Positions 43,387 through 52,457 of a stretch of DNA of 64,000 nt are shown in pieces. Below the pieces are notes generated by a model. It was not told where the DNA came from. It worked only from the letters and a program-made list of their open reading frames with translations, and made no database searches. Numbering within the stretch: position 1 is the stretch's first letter; every line of letters starts with the position of its first letter. The position numbers and the translations under genes are program-made. The stretch is taken from NCBI GenBank assembly GCA_965231925.1, contig OZ246894.1, positions 1,488,001 to 1,552,000 on the forward strand, in the 5' to 3' direction. This DNA is from Poriferisodalis sp965231925 (GTDB taxonomy: Bacteria; Actinomycetota; Acidimicrobiia; Acidimicrobiales; Poriferisodalaceae).

Positions 43387-43496
43387 CGGGCGCGTCCCGA
43401 GCACGCCCTCATCACCGATGGCGAGCGACAACTCAGGCTTGTAGTAGGAATCACCTGCTGGCCGAGCCGTATGAGAGTCGAGCCAAGGGCAGGTCC

Positions 43497-43868
43497 TCAC
43501 CAGGTGTCGACCATGGGGCGCTTCTTGCCGGTGCGTGTCGGCGGCTTGGGAGCGGCCAGCAGCGCCATGCGGATCCAGTCGCGGCTCTCTGCAGGATCGA
43601 TCACGTCGTCGATCTCGAAGAACGTGGCGGTGTTGACGGCTTTGCCTTGGTCGTACAGCCGGGCGACGCGCTTCTCGTATTCCGCGATGCGCTCTTCGGG
43701 GTCCTCGATGGCCTCGAGCTCGCGGCGGTAGCCCAGTTTCACGAAGCCTTCGAGGCCCATGCCGCCGAACTCGCCCGTCGGCCACGCAACGGTGAACGTC
43801 GGTGCCTTGAAGCTGCCGCCCGCCATGGCCTGCGCGCCGAGCCCGTAGCCCTTGCGCAGCACGATGGT
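43497..43868 (-). pseudogene. Duplicated 3' end of the fused acyl-CoA carboxylase
   Basis: 43499-43868 is about 97% identical over 370 nt to 45372-45741, the last part of the large carboxylase gene. It encodes the final 121 residues (LRKGYGLGAQAMAGGSFKAP to the end KKRPMVDTW) with only a handful of substitutions and the same stop. Identity ends sharply at ACGATGGT, beyond which the ATPase gene's downstream region begins. It lacks any start or upstream domains. It is the residue of an insertion event, separated from the intact gene by the DUF4143-type ATPase. Confidence 0.92.
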
Positions 43869-43898
43869 TCAGCCTGGAGAGCTGTTGTCACGTATTCG

Positions 43899-45227
43899 TC
43901 AGGGGCCGAGTGATGTGATGGGGACCACTTGGATGCCGTCGGGGCGGCGATAGGCAGGTCCTCGGGCGGTCACTACGACGAGGCATGCAAGTTCGGCGCG
44001 CCGTGACGCGGCGACCTTGTCACGGAGGCGCAGCAAGGACTTCGCTGCCGAGTCAACGACATTGGCGTGATGGCCGAGCTTGACCTCGACGGCCAGCCAG
44101 GGGCCGTCGTCGGAGGCCACGATCGCGTCCACCTCGAGGTTGTCGCTATCGCGGTAGTGATACACCAGCGCGTCGTGTCGCTGGGCGTATATGCGCAGGT
44201 CGCGTACGACGAGCGACTCGAAGAGGAAGCCGAATGTGCTCAGGTCGCTCAGAAGTTGCGTCGGCGAGGCCCGCAACGCAGCGGCCGCCAGCGACGGGTC
44301 GACGAAATGGCGCTTCGGCGACTTGCGCAGCACGGCGCGGGATCGCAAGTGAGCCGGCCACGACGGCTGGTCTTCGATCACGAAGATCCGCCGCAGGGCT
44401 TCCAGGTATGCGGTAGCCGTCTGGCGGCTGACCTGGCTGCCGTCGCCGCCGAAGGACATGTCGGACACAATCTTGTTGACGCTCGCTTCGGTGGCGACAT
44501 TTCGGGCCACTGAGCGCACCACTGCCAGCATGGTTTCGCGGTCGTGGCGTACCCCGCTGGCGGCGGGCACGTCGACGAGCGCCGATTCCCGCAAGTGATC
44601 CTGGACTGAGCGCCGTGCCGAGTCCGCGTCGAGACCGAGGTTCGCCGGCCAGCCGCCGATGCAGAGCCCGTCGGCGATGTCGCGCAGGCCGATGCTGTCA
44701 CTGGCGGCGCGCGCAGCGCCTTCGCCGCCGAACAGGCTGCGCAGCGAGACCGAGCCGTCGGACATGCCCGATTCCAGCATCGACATTGGCCGCAGGGTGA
44801 TCCTGGCGATGCGTCCTGTCCCGGTGTGACGCGTGATGTCCTCGCGTGGGGACGCGGAGCCGGTCAAGATGAACTGGCCTGCCGCGGCGCGCTCGTCGCA
44901 CTCGCGTCGGACTCGGTTCCACAGCTGCGGTGCGTTCTGCCATTCGTCGATGAGCCGGGGCGTGTCGCCTTGCAGGGCTTGGGCGGCATCGGCTGCGGTC
45001 AGCGTCAGTGCGTCCGGGTCGTCGAGGTGCAATGCGCTTCGTGCAAAGCGGAGTGCCAACCACGTCTTGCCACACCAGCGCACGCCGTCAATCAGAACTG
45101 CGCCTCGACGGGCGAGCGCATCGGCAATGTCGGCCTCGGCTGTTCGGTGCCGGTATTGCGGAAACGGATGTTCAGGTGTTGGCGGCCGAGGCCTGTCGTG
45201 ATGCTCCATCCGGAGTGAGGGAACCAT
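43899..45227 (-). CDS. DUF4143-type AAA ATPase (mobile-type)
   Basis: A 442-residue AAA ATPase with a C-terminal DUF4143-like domain. The P-loop is GVRWCGKTW (48-56), followed by RLIDEWQNAPQLWN as Walker B/sensor region and QFILTGSASPRED. The C-terminal NLEVDAIVASDDG then WLAVEVKLG carries a D...ExK arrangement typical of PD-(D/E)XK-like nuclease folds in this family. Start at 45227, or ATG 45209. These genes are commonly horizontally moved and of uncertain role. It sits between two copies of the carboxylase 3' end and is preceded by an AT-rich region unlike its surroundings. Confidence 0.85.
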   Translation of the reverse strand: MVPSLRMEHHDRPRPPTPEHPFPQYRHRTAEADIADALARRGAVLIDGVRWCGKTWLALRFARSALHLDDPDALTLTAADAAQALQGDTPRLIDEWQNAPQLWNRVRRECDERAAAGQFILTGSASPREDITRHTGTGRIARITLRPMSMLESGMSDGSVSLRSLFGGEGAARAASDSIGLRDIADGLCIGGWPANLGLDADSARRSVQDHLRESALVDVPAASGVRHDRETMLAVVRSVARNVATEASVNKIVSDMSFGGDGSQVSRQTATAYLEALRRIFVIEDQPSWPAHLRSRAVLRKSPKRHFVDPSLAAAALRASPTQLLSDLSTFGFLFESLVVRDLRIYAQRHDALVYHYRDSDNLEVDAIVASDDGPWLAVEVKLGHHANVVDSAAKSLLRLRDKVAASRRAELACLVVVTARGPAYRRPDGIQVVPITSLGP

Positions 45228-45232
45228 TCAGG

Positions 45233-45297
45233 GCAGCATATAACAGATTATGGGTAATTGACTTAACCATTTATGGAGATTTTATCTAACTGTTTGT
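45233..45297 (-). promoter_or_regulatory. AT-rich promoter region of the inserted ATPase gene
   Basis: 65 nt with GC content far below the rest of the window, directly upstream of the ATPase start on the minus strand. It contains an imperfect dyad ATGG...TAA...TTA...CCAT (about 45253-45273) and CATAATCTGTTATAT-type sequence that could act as a -10 region. It probably arrived with the gene. Confidence 0.45.
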
Positions 45298-45369
45298 CGA
45301 ATGCTTCCGACGGTTCGAGCCCATCAGACTCGGACGGCCCCGCCGCTCGGAGAGGGACCGGCGGCAGTG

Positions 45370-48300
45370 CTACCAGGTGTCGACCATGGGGCGCTTCTTG
45401 CCGGTGCGTGTCGGCGGCTTGGGAGCGGCGAGCAGCGCCATGCGGATCCAGTCGCGGCTCTCTGCGGGGTCGATCACGTCGTCGATCTCGAAGAACGTGG
45501 CGGTGTTGACGGCTTTGCCTTGGTCGTACAGCCGGGCGACGCGCTTCTCGTATTCGGCGATGCGCTCGGTGGGGTCCTCGATGGCCTCGAGTTCGCGGCG
45601 GTAGCCCAGCTTCACGAAGCCTTCGAGGCCCATGCCGCCGAACTCGCCCGTCGGCCACGCCACGGTGAACGTCGGTGCCTTGAAGCTGCCGCCCGCCATG
45701 GCCTGCGCGCCGAGCCCGTAGCCCTTGCGCAGCACGATGGTCATGAACGGCACCGTCACGTTGGCCGCTGTCACGAACATGCGGGCTGCATGACGCACCG
45801 TGGCCTCGTACTCGGCTTGGGGGCCCACCATGATTCCGGGCGTGTCGCACAGGAACAGCAGCGGGATGTCGTGCGCGTCGCAGAGCTGGATGAACCGGGC
45901 GGCCTTGTCGCCGGTGTCAGCGTCGACCGCGCCGCCGAGATGGTGGTTGTTGTTGGCCACGACGCCGACCGGCCGACCCTCGATGCGTGCCAGCGCCGTC
46001 ACGCAACCGGGGCCCCAGCCACGACGCAATTCCATCACGGAGTCCACATCGCAGAGCTTGTCGATGACCTCGCGCACGTCATAGGCCCGCAGCCGGTTCT
46101 CGGGGACCACATGACGCAGCTCGCGCTGGTCGTGGCATTCCCATTCGTCGATGGCGCCCTGGAAGTACGACAGGTACCGCTTGGCCGCCTCGATCGCCTC
46201 GGCCTCGTCGGCGACGAGCACGTCGATGACGCCGTTGGGCCATTGCACATCGACTGGGCCGACTTCTTCGGGCCGGTACACGCCCAAGCCTCCGCCTTCG
46301 ATCATGGCCGGGCCGCCGACGCCGATATTCGAGCCTTCGGTCGCGATGATCACATCGCAGCACCCGAGCAGCACTGCGTTGCCGGCGAAACAGCGTCCAT
46401 TGGTGACGCCGACCAGCGGCACGAGTCCGCTGAGCTGCGCAAAGAACGTGAACGCCCAGCAGTCCAGACCGGAGCCGCCGATGCCGTCGGTGTCGCCCGG
46501 TCGACCGCCGCCGCCCTCGGCCAAGAGCACCACCGGCAGGCGGTTCTGTTCGGCGATCTCGAACATGCGGTCCTTCTTGCGGTGGTTGTTCCCGCCTTGG
46601 GTCCCCGCAAGCACCATGTAGTCGTATGACATCACCATGGCCTGGGACTGCTCGGGACCGAACAGGTCGCCGTTGACGCTGGCCACGCCGGCGACCATGC
46701 CGTCGCCCTGGGTGTTGGCGATCAGATCCTCCATGGAGCGACGGCGCCGCTGCGCGGCCACCATCAGCGGGCTGTATTCCACGAAGGTGCCGGGATCGAC
46801 GAGGTCCGCAACGTTCTCGCGCGCAGTGCGGTGACCACGACCGTGTCGCTTGGCGACAGCCTCGGGCCGGTTCTCGTCGAGGCCGAAGCCGCGGCGCTCG
46901 AACACCTCAGCCAGATCAGGCCGGATGAAGTCGAGGTCGACCGCTGCGGCAGCCTCGGTGACTTCCACGTCGACGTCGGCTTCCTCGACGAACAGCAGCG
47001 AGTGGCCGTCGTACACCGTGTCGCCGGGGGTCACGCCGACCATGCGCACGATGCCCGTGACCGTGGAGGTCACGACGTGCTCCATCTTCATGGCTTCCAT
47101 TACGGCGACCTGCTGACCCTCGGCCACGGGGTCGCCTTCGGCCACCGACAGCGAGACGATCGTGCCTTGCAGCGGTGCCGCCACCGCGATGCTGCCGTCA
47201 GGGCCGGTCACTGTCGCGACGGGCACCCCGTGCAGCGACGCCGTGCCGGCTGCCATTGCCTGAGCACGCACCGCATCCGATGCGGCCCGGTCGGCGGGGG
47301 CGTCGTCGATGGCGCCGTGGCGCAGGACCGCCAGCGGGTCGTCGTCGACCACGGCTCCTGCTCTGCCGGCCACGCCGGCTGCGGCAGCCGCCTCGACTGG
47401 CGCCCACACTGTTGCGGTCTGTGCGGCGGCCGCACACAGCGCCTCTGCGTGATCGGCCACGAAGCTGGTCGTGAGCTCGTTGGCGACCATCTCGGGCCGG
47501 TCCAGCAGCGCCGCCAGGAAACCCTGGTTCGTCGCTACGCCGTCGATACGGAACTCGCCCAGCGCCCGGCGAGCCCGGCGGACGGCATCGGCGTAGTTGC
47601 GGCTGGGGCTGTAAGCGATCACCTTGGCAAGCAGCGAGTCGAAGCTGGGGTTGGTGCCATAGCCCACGTAGCCGTAGGTGTCGGTGCGGATGCCCGGCCC
47701 GGTGGGCGGTTCGAAGGCGCCGAGCACGCCGCCGCTGGGTCGGGCGGTGCCGTCTGGCTGCATCGTCTCAGTGTTGACGCGGCATTGGATCGCATAGCCC
47801 CGTGGCGACGGCACATCGGGATGCGTCAGGCCGACATCGGCGAGGCGGGCGCCCCCTGCGATTCGAAGCTGTGCGGCTACGAGGTCGACGCCGGTGACTT
47901 CCTCGGTGACCGTGTGCTCAACCTGGATGCGAGCGTTGACTTCACAGAAGGCGATCGTGTTTGGGTCGTCGGCATCGATGAGGAACTCCCACGTGCCAAG
48001 GCTGCGATAGCCGACCGCTTTGGCCATCTCGACAGCCGCATCGCAGACGGCTTGGCGAGTCTCGGGCGCCAAGGTGGGCGAGGGAGCGATCTCGACGATC
48101 TTCTGGTTCTGGCGCTGCAGCGTGCATTCCCGTTCGCCCAGATGCGCCGCCGACTCGCCGTCGCCGACGATCTGCACCTCGATGTGGCGGGCGCGTTCGA
48201 TCAACTGCTCGACGTAGAGGTCGCCATTGCCGAATGCGGCGGCAGCCTCGCTGGCGCACCGCTCGTAGGCCGCCTCGACTTCGTCAGCCGAGCGCACGAC

Positions 48301-48801
48301 GCGCATGCCGCGCCCGCCGCCCCCGGCAAGGGCCTTGATCATCATCGGCCCGTGCTCGTCCAAGAAGGCTCGCGCCGCTTCGACCGATGTCGGCTCGGAG
48401 GTGGCAGGCAGCAGCGGCACATGGTGCTGCTGCGCGAGTGCCCGTGCGGCAAGCTTGTCGCCGAAGAGCTCGAGCTGCAGCGCAGTCGGCCCGACAAATG
48501 CGATGCCAGCGGCCTTGCTAGCCAGCGCCAGGGCCGGATTCTCAGCAAGGAACCCGTAGCCGGGATGGATGGCGTCGCAACCGGTTTCCGCAGCGACGCG
48601 GACAACTTGGTCGGCGTCGAGGTACGGAGCGACGCCCCGCCCGTCAAGCGTGAATGATTCGTCGGCGACACGTGTATGCAGGGACGTGACGTCATCGCTG
48701 CTGGCGATCGCGACCGTGCTGATACCGAGTTCGCTGGCAGCCCGAGCCACCCTTACGGCAATCTCGCCGCGGTTCGCAATCAATAGCTTCTTGAGGCCCA
48801 T
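45370..48801 (-). CDS. Single-chain acyl-CoA carboxylase (BC-BCCP-CT fusion)
   Basis: A 1143-residue biotin-dependent carboxylase with all functions in one chain. Biotin carboxylase (about 1-450) has KKLLIANRGEIAVRVARAA, KALAGGGGRGMRVV and FCEVNARIQVEHTVTEEVTG. The biotinyl carrier (about 535-610) has biotin at K572 in VMEAMKMEHV. The carboxyltransferase (about 640-1143) has VVANNNHHLGGAVDAD, FLCDTPGIMVG and FGGMGLEGFVKLGYR. The acyl-CoA substrate is unknown. ATG 48801 (MGLKKLLIAN) follows GGGAG and is the normal start; a longer frame to 48882 adds an unconvincing tail. The last 370 bp are duplicated at 43.5 kb. Confidence 0.92.
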   Translation of the reverse strand: MGLKKLLIANRGEIAVRVARAASELGISTVAIASSDDVTSLHTRVADESFTLDGRGVAPYLDADQVVRVAAETGCDAIHPGYGFLAENPALALASKAAGIAFVGPTALQLELFGDKLAARALAQQHHVPLLPATSEPTSVEAARAFLDEHGPMMIKALAGGGGRGMRVVRSADEVEAAYERCASEAAAAFGNGDLYVEQLIERARHIEVQIVGDGESAAHLGERECTLQRQNQKIVEIAPSPTLAPETRQAVCDAAVEMAKAVGYRSLGTWEFLIDADDPNTIAFCEVNARIQVEHTVTEEVTGVDLVAAQLRIAGGARLADVGLTHPDVPSPRGYAIQCRVNTETMQPDGTARPSGGVLGAFEPPTGPGIRTDTYGYVGYGTNPSFDSLLAKVIAYSPSRNYADAVRRARRALGEFRIDGVATNQGFLAALLDRPEMVANELTTSFVADHAEALCAAAAQTATVWAPVEAAAAAGVAGRAGAVVDDDPLAVLRHGAIDDAPADRAASDAVRAQAMAAGTASLHGVPVATVTGPDGSIAVAAPLQGTIVSLSVAEGDPVAEGQQVAVMEAMKMEHVVTSTVTGIVRMVGVTPGDTVYDGHSLLFVEEADVDVEVTEAAAAVDLDFIRPDLAEVFERRGFGLDENRPEAVAKRHGRGHRTARENVADLVDPGTFVEYSPLMVAAQRRRRSMEDLIANTQGDGMVAGVASVNGDLFGPEQSQAMVMSYDYMVLAGTQGGNNHRKKDRMFEIAEQNRLPVVLLAEGGGGRPGDTDGIGGSGLDCWAFTFFAQLSGLVPLVGVTNGRCFAGNAVLLGCCDVIIATEGSNIGVGGPAMIEGGGLGVYRPEEVGPVDVQWPNGVIDVLVADEAEAIEAAKRYLSYFQGAIDEWECHDQRELRHVVPENRLRAYDVREVIDKLCDVDSVMELRRGWGPGCVTALARIEGRPVGVVANNNHHLGGAVDADTGDKAARFIQLCDAHDIPLLFLCDTPGIMVGPQAEYEATVRHAARMFVTAANVTVPFMTIVLRKGYGLGAQAMAGGSFKAPTFTVAWPTGEFGGMGLEGFVKLGYRRELEAIEDPTERIAEYEKRVARLYDQGKAVNTATFFEIDDVIDPAESRDWIRMALLAAPKPPTRTGKKRPMVDTW

Positions 48802-49061
48802 CGATGCCGACTCCCTGTCTGCGACTCTGTCGTCCACCGGCGCAGGCGACCGCGAAATGCTCACGGCGGCCGCTGCACGCAATTCCCGCCCGCGTGTTTA
48901 CCGCAGAGCACCCTGTTCGCGTCGATTGAGCGCCACGCCAGCTCGAAAGCCATGCGGATTCCGACTCTCGAACCGCCCGAAACATGAGCCGCGGTCCAAC
49001 CTCAGACTGCAGTGCCTTCATGAAAGTGCACTACCCTCCGGCGGGCCATATGGCCTCAGCT
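48802..49061. other. Divergent intergenic region, carboxylase/egtB
   Basis: 260 nt between the fused carboxylase and egtB. No gene, repeat or clear promoter hexamer is identified. The egtB frame is open upstream through ATGs at 49020 and 49050, leaving its exact start uncertain. Confidence 0.6.
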
Positions 49062-50351
49062 ATGACCATTGACACGTTTTCAGGCCTGCTTGAGGCCTAT
49101 CGCTCAGTGCGAGCGCACACCGATGCGCTCACCGCACCGCTGAGCGACGAGGATCAGTGCATCCAGACGGTGCCCGACGTGAGCCCCACGAAATGGCACC
49201 GGGCGCACGTCACTTGGTTCTTCGAGACCTTCGTGTGCAAGCCGCATCTCGACGGTTATCTCGAACACGATCCGGCGTTCGGTTTCCTGTTCAACTCCTA
49301 CTACGAGACCGTCGGCAAGCGGCACCCGCGACCCGAGCGAGGCAACCTGTCGCGGCCGTCGTGCGGTGAGGTGTCCGCATACCGCCGTCATGTCGATGCG
49401 GCGATGTGCGAACTGCTCGGTGACGGCGTCGCACCTGAGGTCGCAGACCTGGTGACGCTGGGCCTGCACCACGAGCAGCAGCATCAAGAGCTCATCCTGA
49501 TGGACATCAAGCACGTGCTGTCGTGCAACCCGGCGTTGTGGCCGGCATACCGCACGCCACCAGCACCACAGGTGGCCAGCCGGGTGACGCCATGTTCGAG
49601 CCAGACCCGCTGGGCGAGCTTCGACGGCGGCGAGGCGAGCATCGGTCACGACGGGTGCGGTTTCTCATTCGACAACGAGGTGCCTCGCCACCGGGTGCTG
49701 ATCGAGCCGTTCCGGCTGGCCGACCGCCCGGTGACCTGTGCACAGTGGCTGGAGTTCATGGCCGACGGCGGCTACGACACGCCGACGCTGTGGCTTTCCG
49801 ATGGCTGGGGCCAGCGCATGGCCCACGGCTGGGATGCACCGTCGTACTGGCACCTTGGCGACGACGGCTGGCAGGTGTTCACCCTCGAGGGGCTGAAAGG
49901 CGTCGTCGGCGACGAGCCCGTCTGCCATCTGTCGCACTACGAGGCAGATGCATTTGCTCGCTGGGCAGGCGCCCGGCTTCCCACCGAGTTCGAATGGGAG
50001 CACGCTTCGGCAGGCGTGCCCCAAGCTGGGAATATCGGGGCCTGCGCCGGCCTGCATCCCGCCCCGGCGCCCGAACCTCCGACTGGCGTCGCCGCCGGGC
50101 CGGTCACGCCGCTGCAGATGTACGGCGATGTCTGGGAGTGGACATCCAGCCCGTACACCGCATACCCCGGCTTTCGAGTCGCCCCCGGCGCGGTGGGCGA
50201 GTACAACGGCAAGTTCATGATCAACCAGATGGTGCTGCGCGGCGGCTGCTGCGCGACGCCCGAGGGTCACGTCCGTCCCACCTATCGCAACTTCTTCCAC
50301 CCCCACACCCGCTGGCACTTCTCGGGCCTGCGGCTCGCCGCCGACGCCTGA
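49062..50351 (+). CDS. egtB: EgtB, ergothioneine sulfoxide synthase
   Basis: A non-heme iron enzyme of about 429 residues that joins trimethylhistidine (hercynine) to a thiol donor through oxidative C-S bond formation. The N-terminal DinB-like domain supplies the iron ligands: H46 in TKWHRAHVTWFFE and the HX3HXE motif at 137-143 (HEQQHQE). The C-terminal formylglycine-generating-enzyme-like domain has WASFDGGEASIGH and GDVWEWTSSPY, and ends RPTYRNFFHPHTRWHFSGLR. ATG 49062 is used, with 49050 as an alternative. The stop overlaps the egtD ATG by one base. No egtA, egtC or egtE is nearby, so whether gamma-glutamylcysteine or cysteine is the thiol donor is open. Confidence 0.92.
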   Translation: MTIDTFSGLLEAYRSVRAHTDALTAPLSDEDQCIQTVPDVSPTKWHRAHVTWFFETFVCKPHLDGYLEHDPAFGFLFNSYYETVGKRHPRPERGNLSRPSCGEVSAYRRHVDAAMCELLGDGVAPEVADLVTLGLHHEQQHQELILMDIKHVLSCNPALWPAYRTPPAPQVASRVTPCSSQTRWASFDGGEASIGHDGCGFSFDNEVPRHRVLIEPFRLADRPVTCAQWLEFMADGGYDTPTLWLSDGWGQRMAHGWDAPSYWHLGDDGWQVFTLEGLKGVVGDEPVCHLSHYEADAFARWAGARLPTEFEWEHASAGVPQAGNIGACAGLHPAPAPEPPTGVAAGPVTPLQMYGDVWEWTSSPYTAYPGFRVAPGAVGEYNGKFMINQMVLRGGCCATPEGHVRPTYRNFFHPHTRWHFSGLRLAADA

Positions 50352-51394
50352 TGATCAGCCCGAATCCCGCAGCGCTCCGCTCGGCGACACCCGTGATCGA
50401 CAACTGGCTCGAAGCCGGATGGGCAGATCGGGAACTGCGTGCGGATGTTTCGGTGGGCCTGTCGTCGAGCCCCAAGGAACTGCCGCCCAAGTGGTTCTAC
50501 GACGATCGCGGCAGCGAGCTGTTCGACCAGATCACTCGCCTCGAGGAGTACTACCCGACGCGCCGGGAGCGGGAGATTCTCGAACGGGAGGCCGACGCCA
50601 TCGCTGCGGCCTCGGGGGCCGACTGTCTGGTCGAGCTGGGATCGGGCACCTCGACCAAGACGCGCATCCTGCTCGACGCGTTCGCGTCCGCCGGTCAGCT
50701 CCACCGGTATGTGCCGTTCGACAACAGCGAGGCAACGCTGCGCAATGCTGCTGAGGAACTCGTCGAGGCGTACCCGGGCCTTCGTGTGCACGGCGTCGTC
50801 GGCGACTTCGAGCATCACCTCGGCCGCCTGCCCCTTGACGAGGCGGAGCGACCGCCCGAAGCACCTCCACGCGCTCCTGCCATGGTGATACTGCTCGGCA
50901 GCACGATCGGCAACTTCTCGCCAGCACATCGCCCGGCGTTTCTCGATGCTGTCGCCGGTGCGACGCAGACCGGTGACACCTTCTTGCTGGGCACAGATCT
51001 CGTCAAAGATGCCGACCGTCTCGTTGCTGCCTATGACGACTCGGCAGGCGTCACCGCGCAGTTCAATCTCAATGTGTTGTCGGTGCTCAACCGCCGGCTC
51101 GGCGCTGACTTCGACCTCGAAGCATTCGAGCACGAGGCGGTGTTCGATGCCGACAACGAGTGGATCGAGATGCGATTGCGCTCGGTCCGAGCTCAACGAG
51201 TGCACATCCCTGCGTTGGAGATGACCGTGGACTTCGCAGCAGGGGAACGGATGCGCACTGAGATCAGCGCCAAGTTCCGCCCCGAGGGCGTGCGCGCAGA
51301 ACTCGGCGCCGCCGGTCTTGTCACCCAACGGATGTGGACCGATGCAGACGGCGACTACGCCCTCACCCTGGCCCGGCGGGTGCGCCGCGACTGA
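50351..51394 (+). CDS. egtD: EgtD, histidine N-alpha-methyltransferase
   Basis: A 347-residue SAM-dependent methyltransferase that trimethylates histidine to hercynine, the first step of ergothioneine synthesis. Visible are KWFYDDRGSELFDQITRLEE (46-65), the SAM motif VELGSGTSTKTRILLDAF (from about 94), YVPFDNSEATL, and MVILLGSTIGNFSPA. The C-terminal EMRLRSVRAQ and FRTE-like segments (ERMRTEISAKFRPEG) bind the histidine substrate in known EgtD. ATG 50351 overlaps the egtB TGA, so egtB-egtD is a two-gene coupled operon. Confidence 0.93.
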   Translation: MISPNPAALRSATPVIDNWLEAGWADRELRADVSVGLSSSPKELPPKWFYDDRGSELFDQITRLEEYYPTRREREILEREADAIAAASGADCLVELGSGTSTKTRILLDAFASAGQLHRYVPFDNSEATLRNAAEELVEAYPGLRVHGVVGDFEHHLGRLPLDEAERPPEAPPRAPAMVILLGSTIGNFSPAHRPAFLDAVAGATQTGDTFLLGTDLVKDADRLVAAYDDSAGVTAQFNLNVLSVLNRRLGADFDLEAFEHEAVFDADNEWIEMRLRSVRAQRVHIPALEMTVDFAAGERMRTEISAKFRPEGVRAELGAAGLVTQRMWTDADGDYALTLARRVRRD

Positions 51395-51413
51395 CCTGCC
51401 GGCTTGTCTCTGG

Positions 51414-51530
51414 CTACCAGCCGTTGACGTGGACGAACTGGTCGAACGGCTTGCGGCGACCCGGCTTGAAGTCGGTGCCGACAGTGTGAGCCACCGGCAG
51501 CAGAGCCTCCTGCCTCCACTATGAATGGGG
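51414..51530 (-). pseudogene. Small C-terminal gene remnant (nitroreductase-like)
   Basis: The minus-strand reading EALLPVAHTVGTDFKPGRRK then PFDQFVHVNGW ends at a TAG (51414-51416) and is closed upstream by another TAG about 36 codons earlier. The composition resembles the C-terminal tail of nitroreductase-family flavoproteins, which end in similar PxxxVxxxxxW segments. Identification is weak. It lies directly downstream of the SCO6745-like gene. Confidence 0.3.
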
Positions 51531-51532
51531 TG

Positions 51533-52267
51533 TTAGGCGCCGAGGGCAGCTGCGATGGCAGCCACGCCGTCAGCGAGCGCCTGAGCCTCCCCGTCGTCAA
51601 GAACGGCGTAGATCGGCGCAACGAGATCGTCGGTGAGGGCCTCGGCGGTTTCCCACTTCGCCCGATGCTCGTCGGTGACCTCCGAGTCGTTCGACCAGCC
51701 GAACATTTCGACGTCATCGGGCCGGCGCACCCGGTGTGCCATCTCGGTCGACAGGCCCGACGCCACGATGGCAACGAGGTGCAGGCTGCCCCGCAGCTCG
51801 CGCAGCACGGCCACGTTCTGGAATGCACGCGCAGCGGGGTCGTCACTGCGGGGCTCAGACGCGATTGCGGCGAAGAGCGCCTGTGCGGAACTGTCGGCGA
51901 GCCCGGCGTCGATCACCTTGTCGGCGGCGGCATTGAACGCATCGAGGCCTTCGACGCCGTCGAGCTTCGAGGAGCCAAAAGCGCCCGCGCACTCCATGTA
52001 GAGCCGACCGCCGTCTCGCGGCGCCATGGTCTCGCGGGCCGAATTCCAGATCTTCGCGACGAGACCGGGGTTGAAGTAGCCGAAGGCGCTGTGCACGACC
52101 GTCGGCTCGACATCACCGAGCACCCCGCCGCGGCCCAGCACGTACAGACGGAAGCCGTCGAGGCCTGCCTCCTTGCCGCGGGCCAGTGTTCCAGGGTCGA
52201 AATAGAACATCGAACCCATCGAAGCGATGGGCGGGCACACCTGTTGGACAAGATCTCGTGTTTCCAT
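51533..52267 (-). CDS. SCO6745-like helical protein
   Basis: A 244-residue, Ala-rich, probably all-helical soluble protein. Its layout resembles the actinobacterial SCO6745 family (MarR/DinB-like fold, no known activity): an N-terminal PxxxMGSMFYFDP, then AFGYFNPGLVAKIWNSARET, and a C-terminal EVTDEHRAKWETAEALTDDL. ATG 52267 (METRDLVQ) is preferred over an in-frame ATG at 52285. No catalytic motif is visible. Hairpin element copy C begins about 50 nt upstream of its start. Confidence 0.6.
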   Translation of the reverse strand: METRDLVQQVCPPIASMGSMFYFDPGTLARGKEAGLDGFRLYVLGRGGVLGDVEPTVVHSAFGYFNPGLVAKIWNSARETMAPRDGGRLYMECAGAFGSSKLDGVEGLDAFNAAADKVIDAGLADSSAQALFAAIASEPRSDDPAARAFQNVAVLRELRGSLHLVAIVASGLSTEMAHRVRRPDDVEMFGWSNDSEVTDEHRAKWETAEALTDDLVAPIYAVLDDGEAQALADGVAAIAAALGA

Positions 52268-52317
52268 AGGGCGACAGTGTGGCATCGCGCCGGAGGGCTT
52301 GCCCGGCGCGATGCAGC

Positions 52318-52457
52318 CTTAGGGGCCGCGCGGGTAGGTGCGCCCGCTGCGGAGGCGGCAGAGCCCTCTGCTCCAGCAATCCAGCAGGTTGCAACGTCGC
52401 AGAGTTCCCTGCCGCCTCCGCAGCTATGACGTCTGTGCCTATCCGCTGACGGTCTTA
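52318..52457. repeat. Hairpin repeat element, copy C
   Basis: Third copy of the element found at 12.8-13.0 kb. Perfect 16-bp stem: GCTGCGGAGGCGGCAG (52346-52361) with CTGCCGCCTCCGCAGC (52409-52424). Outer parts CTTAGG...CGGGTAGG and CCTATCCGC...CTTAG are shared, as is the loop core GCAACGTCGCAGAGT. The right end includes the stop codon of the dienelactone hydrolase gene. Confidence 0.8.

Noticed and set aside
46831..48657. Open frame of about 600 codons opposite the fused carboxylase
   Set aside because: Antisense shadow with no recognisable motif; the minus strand encodes an unmistakable biotin carboxylase and carrier.
49523..50350. In-frame upstream extension of egtD inside egtB
   Set aside because: EgtD family sequence begins at ATG 50351 coupled to the egtB stop; the extension is out-of-frame egtB sequence.
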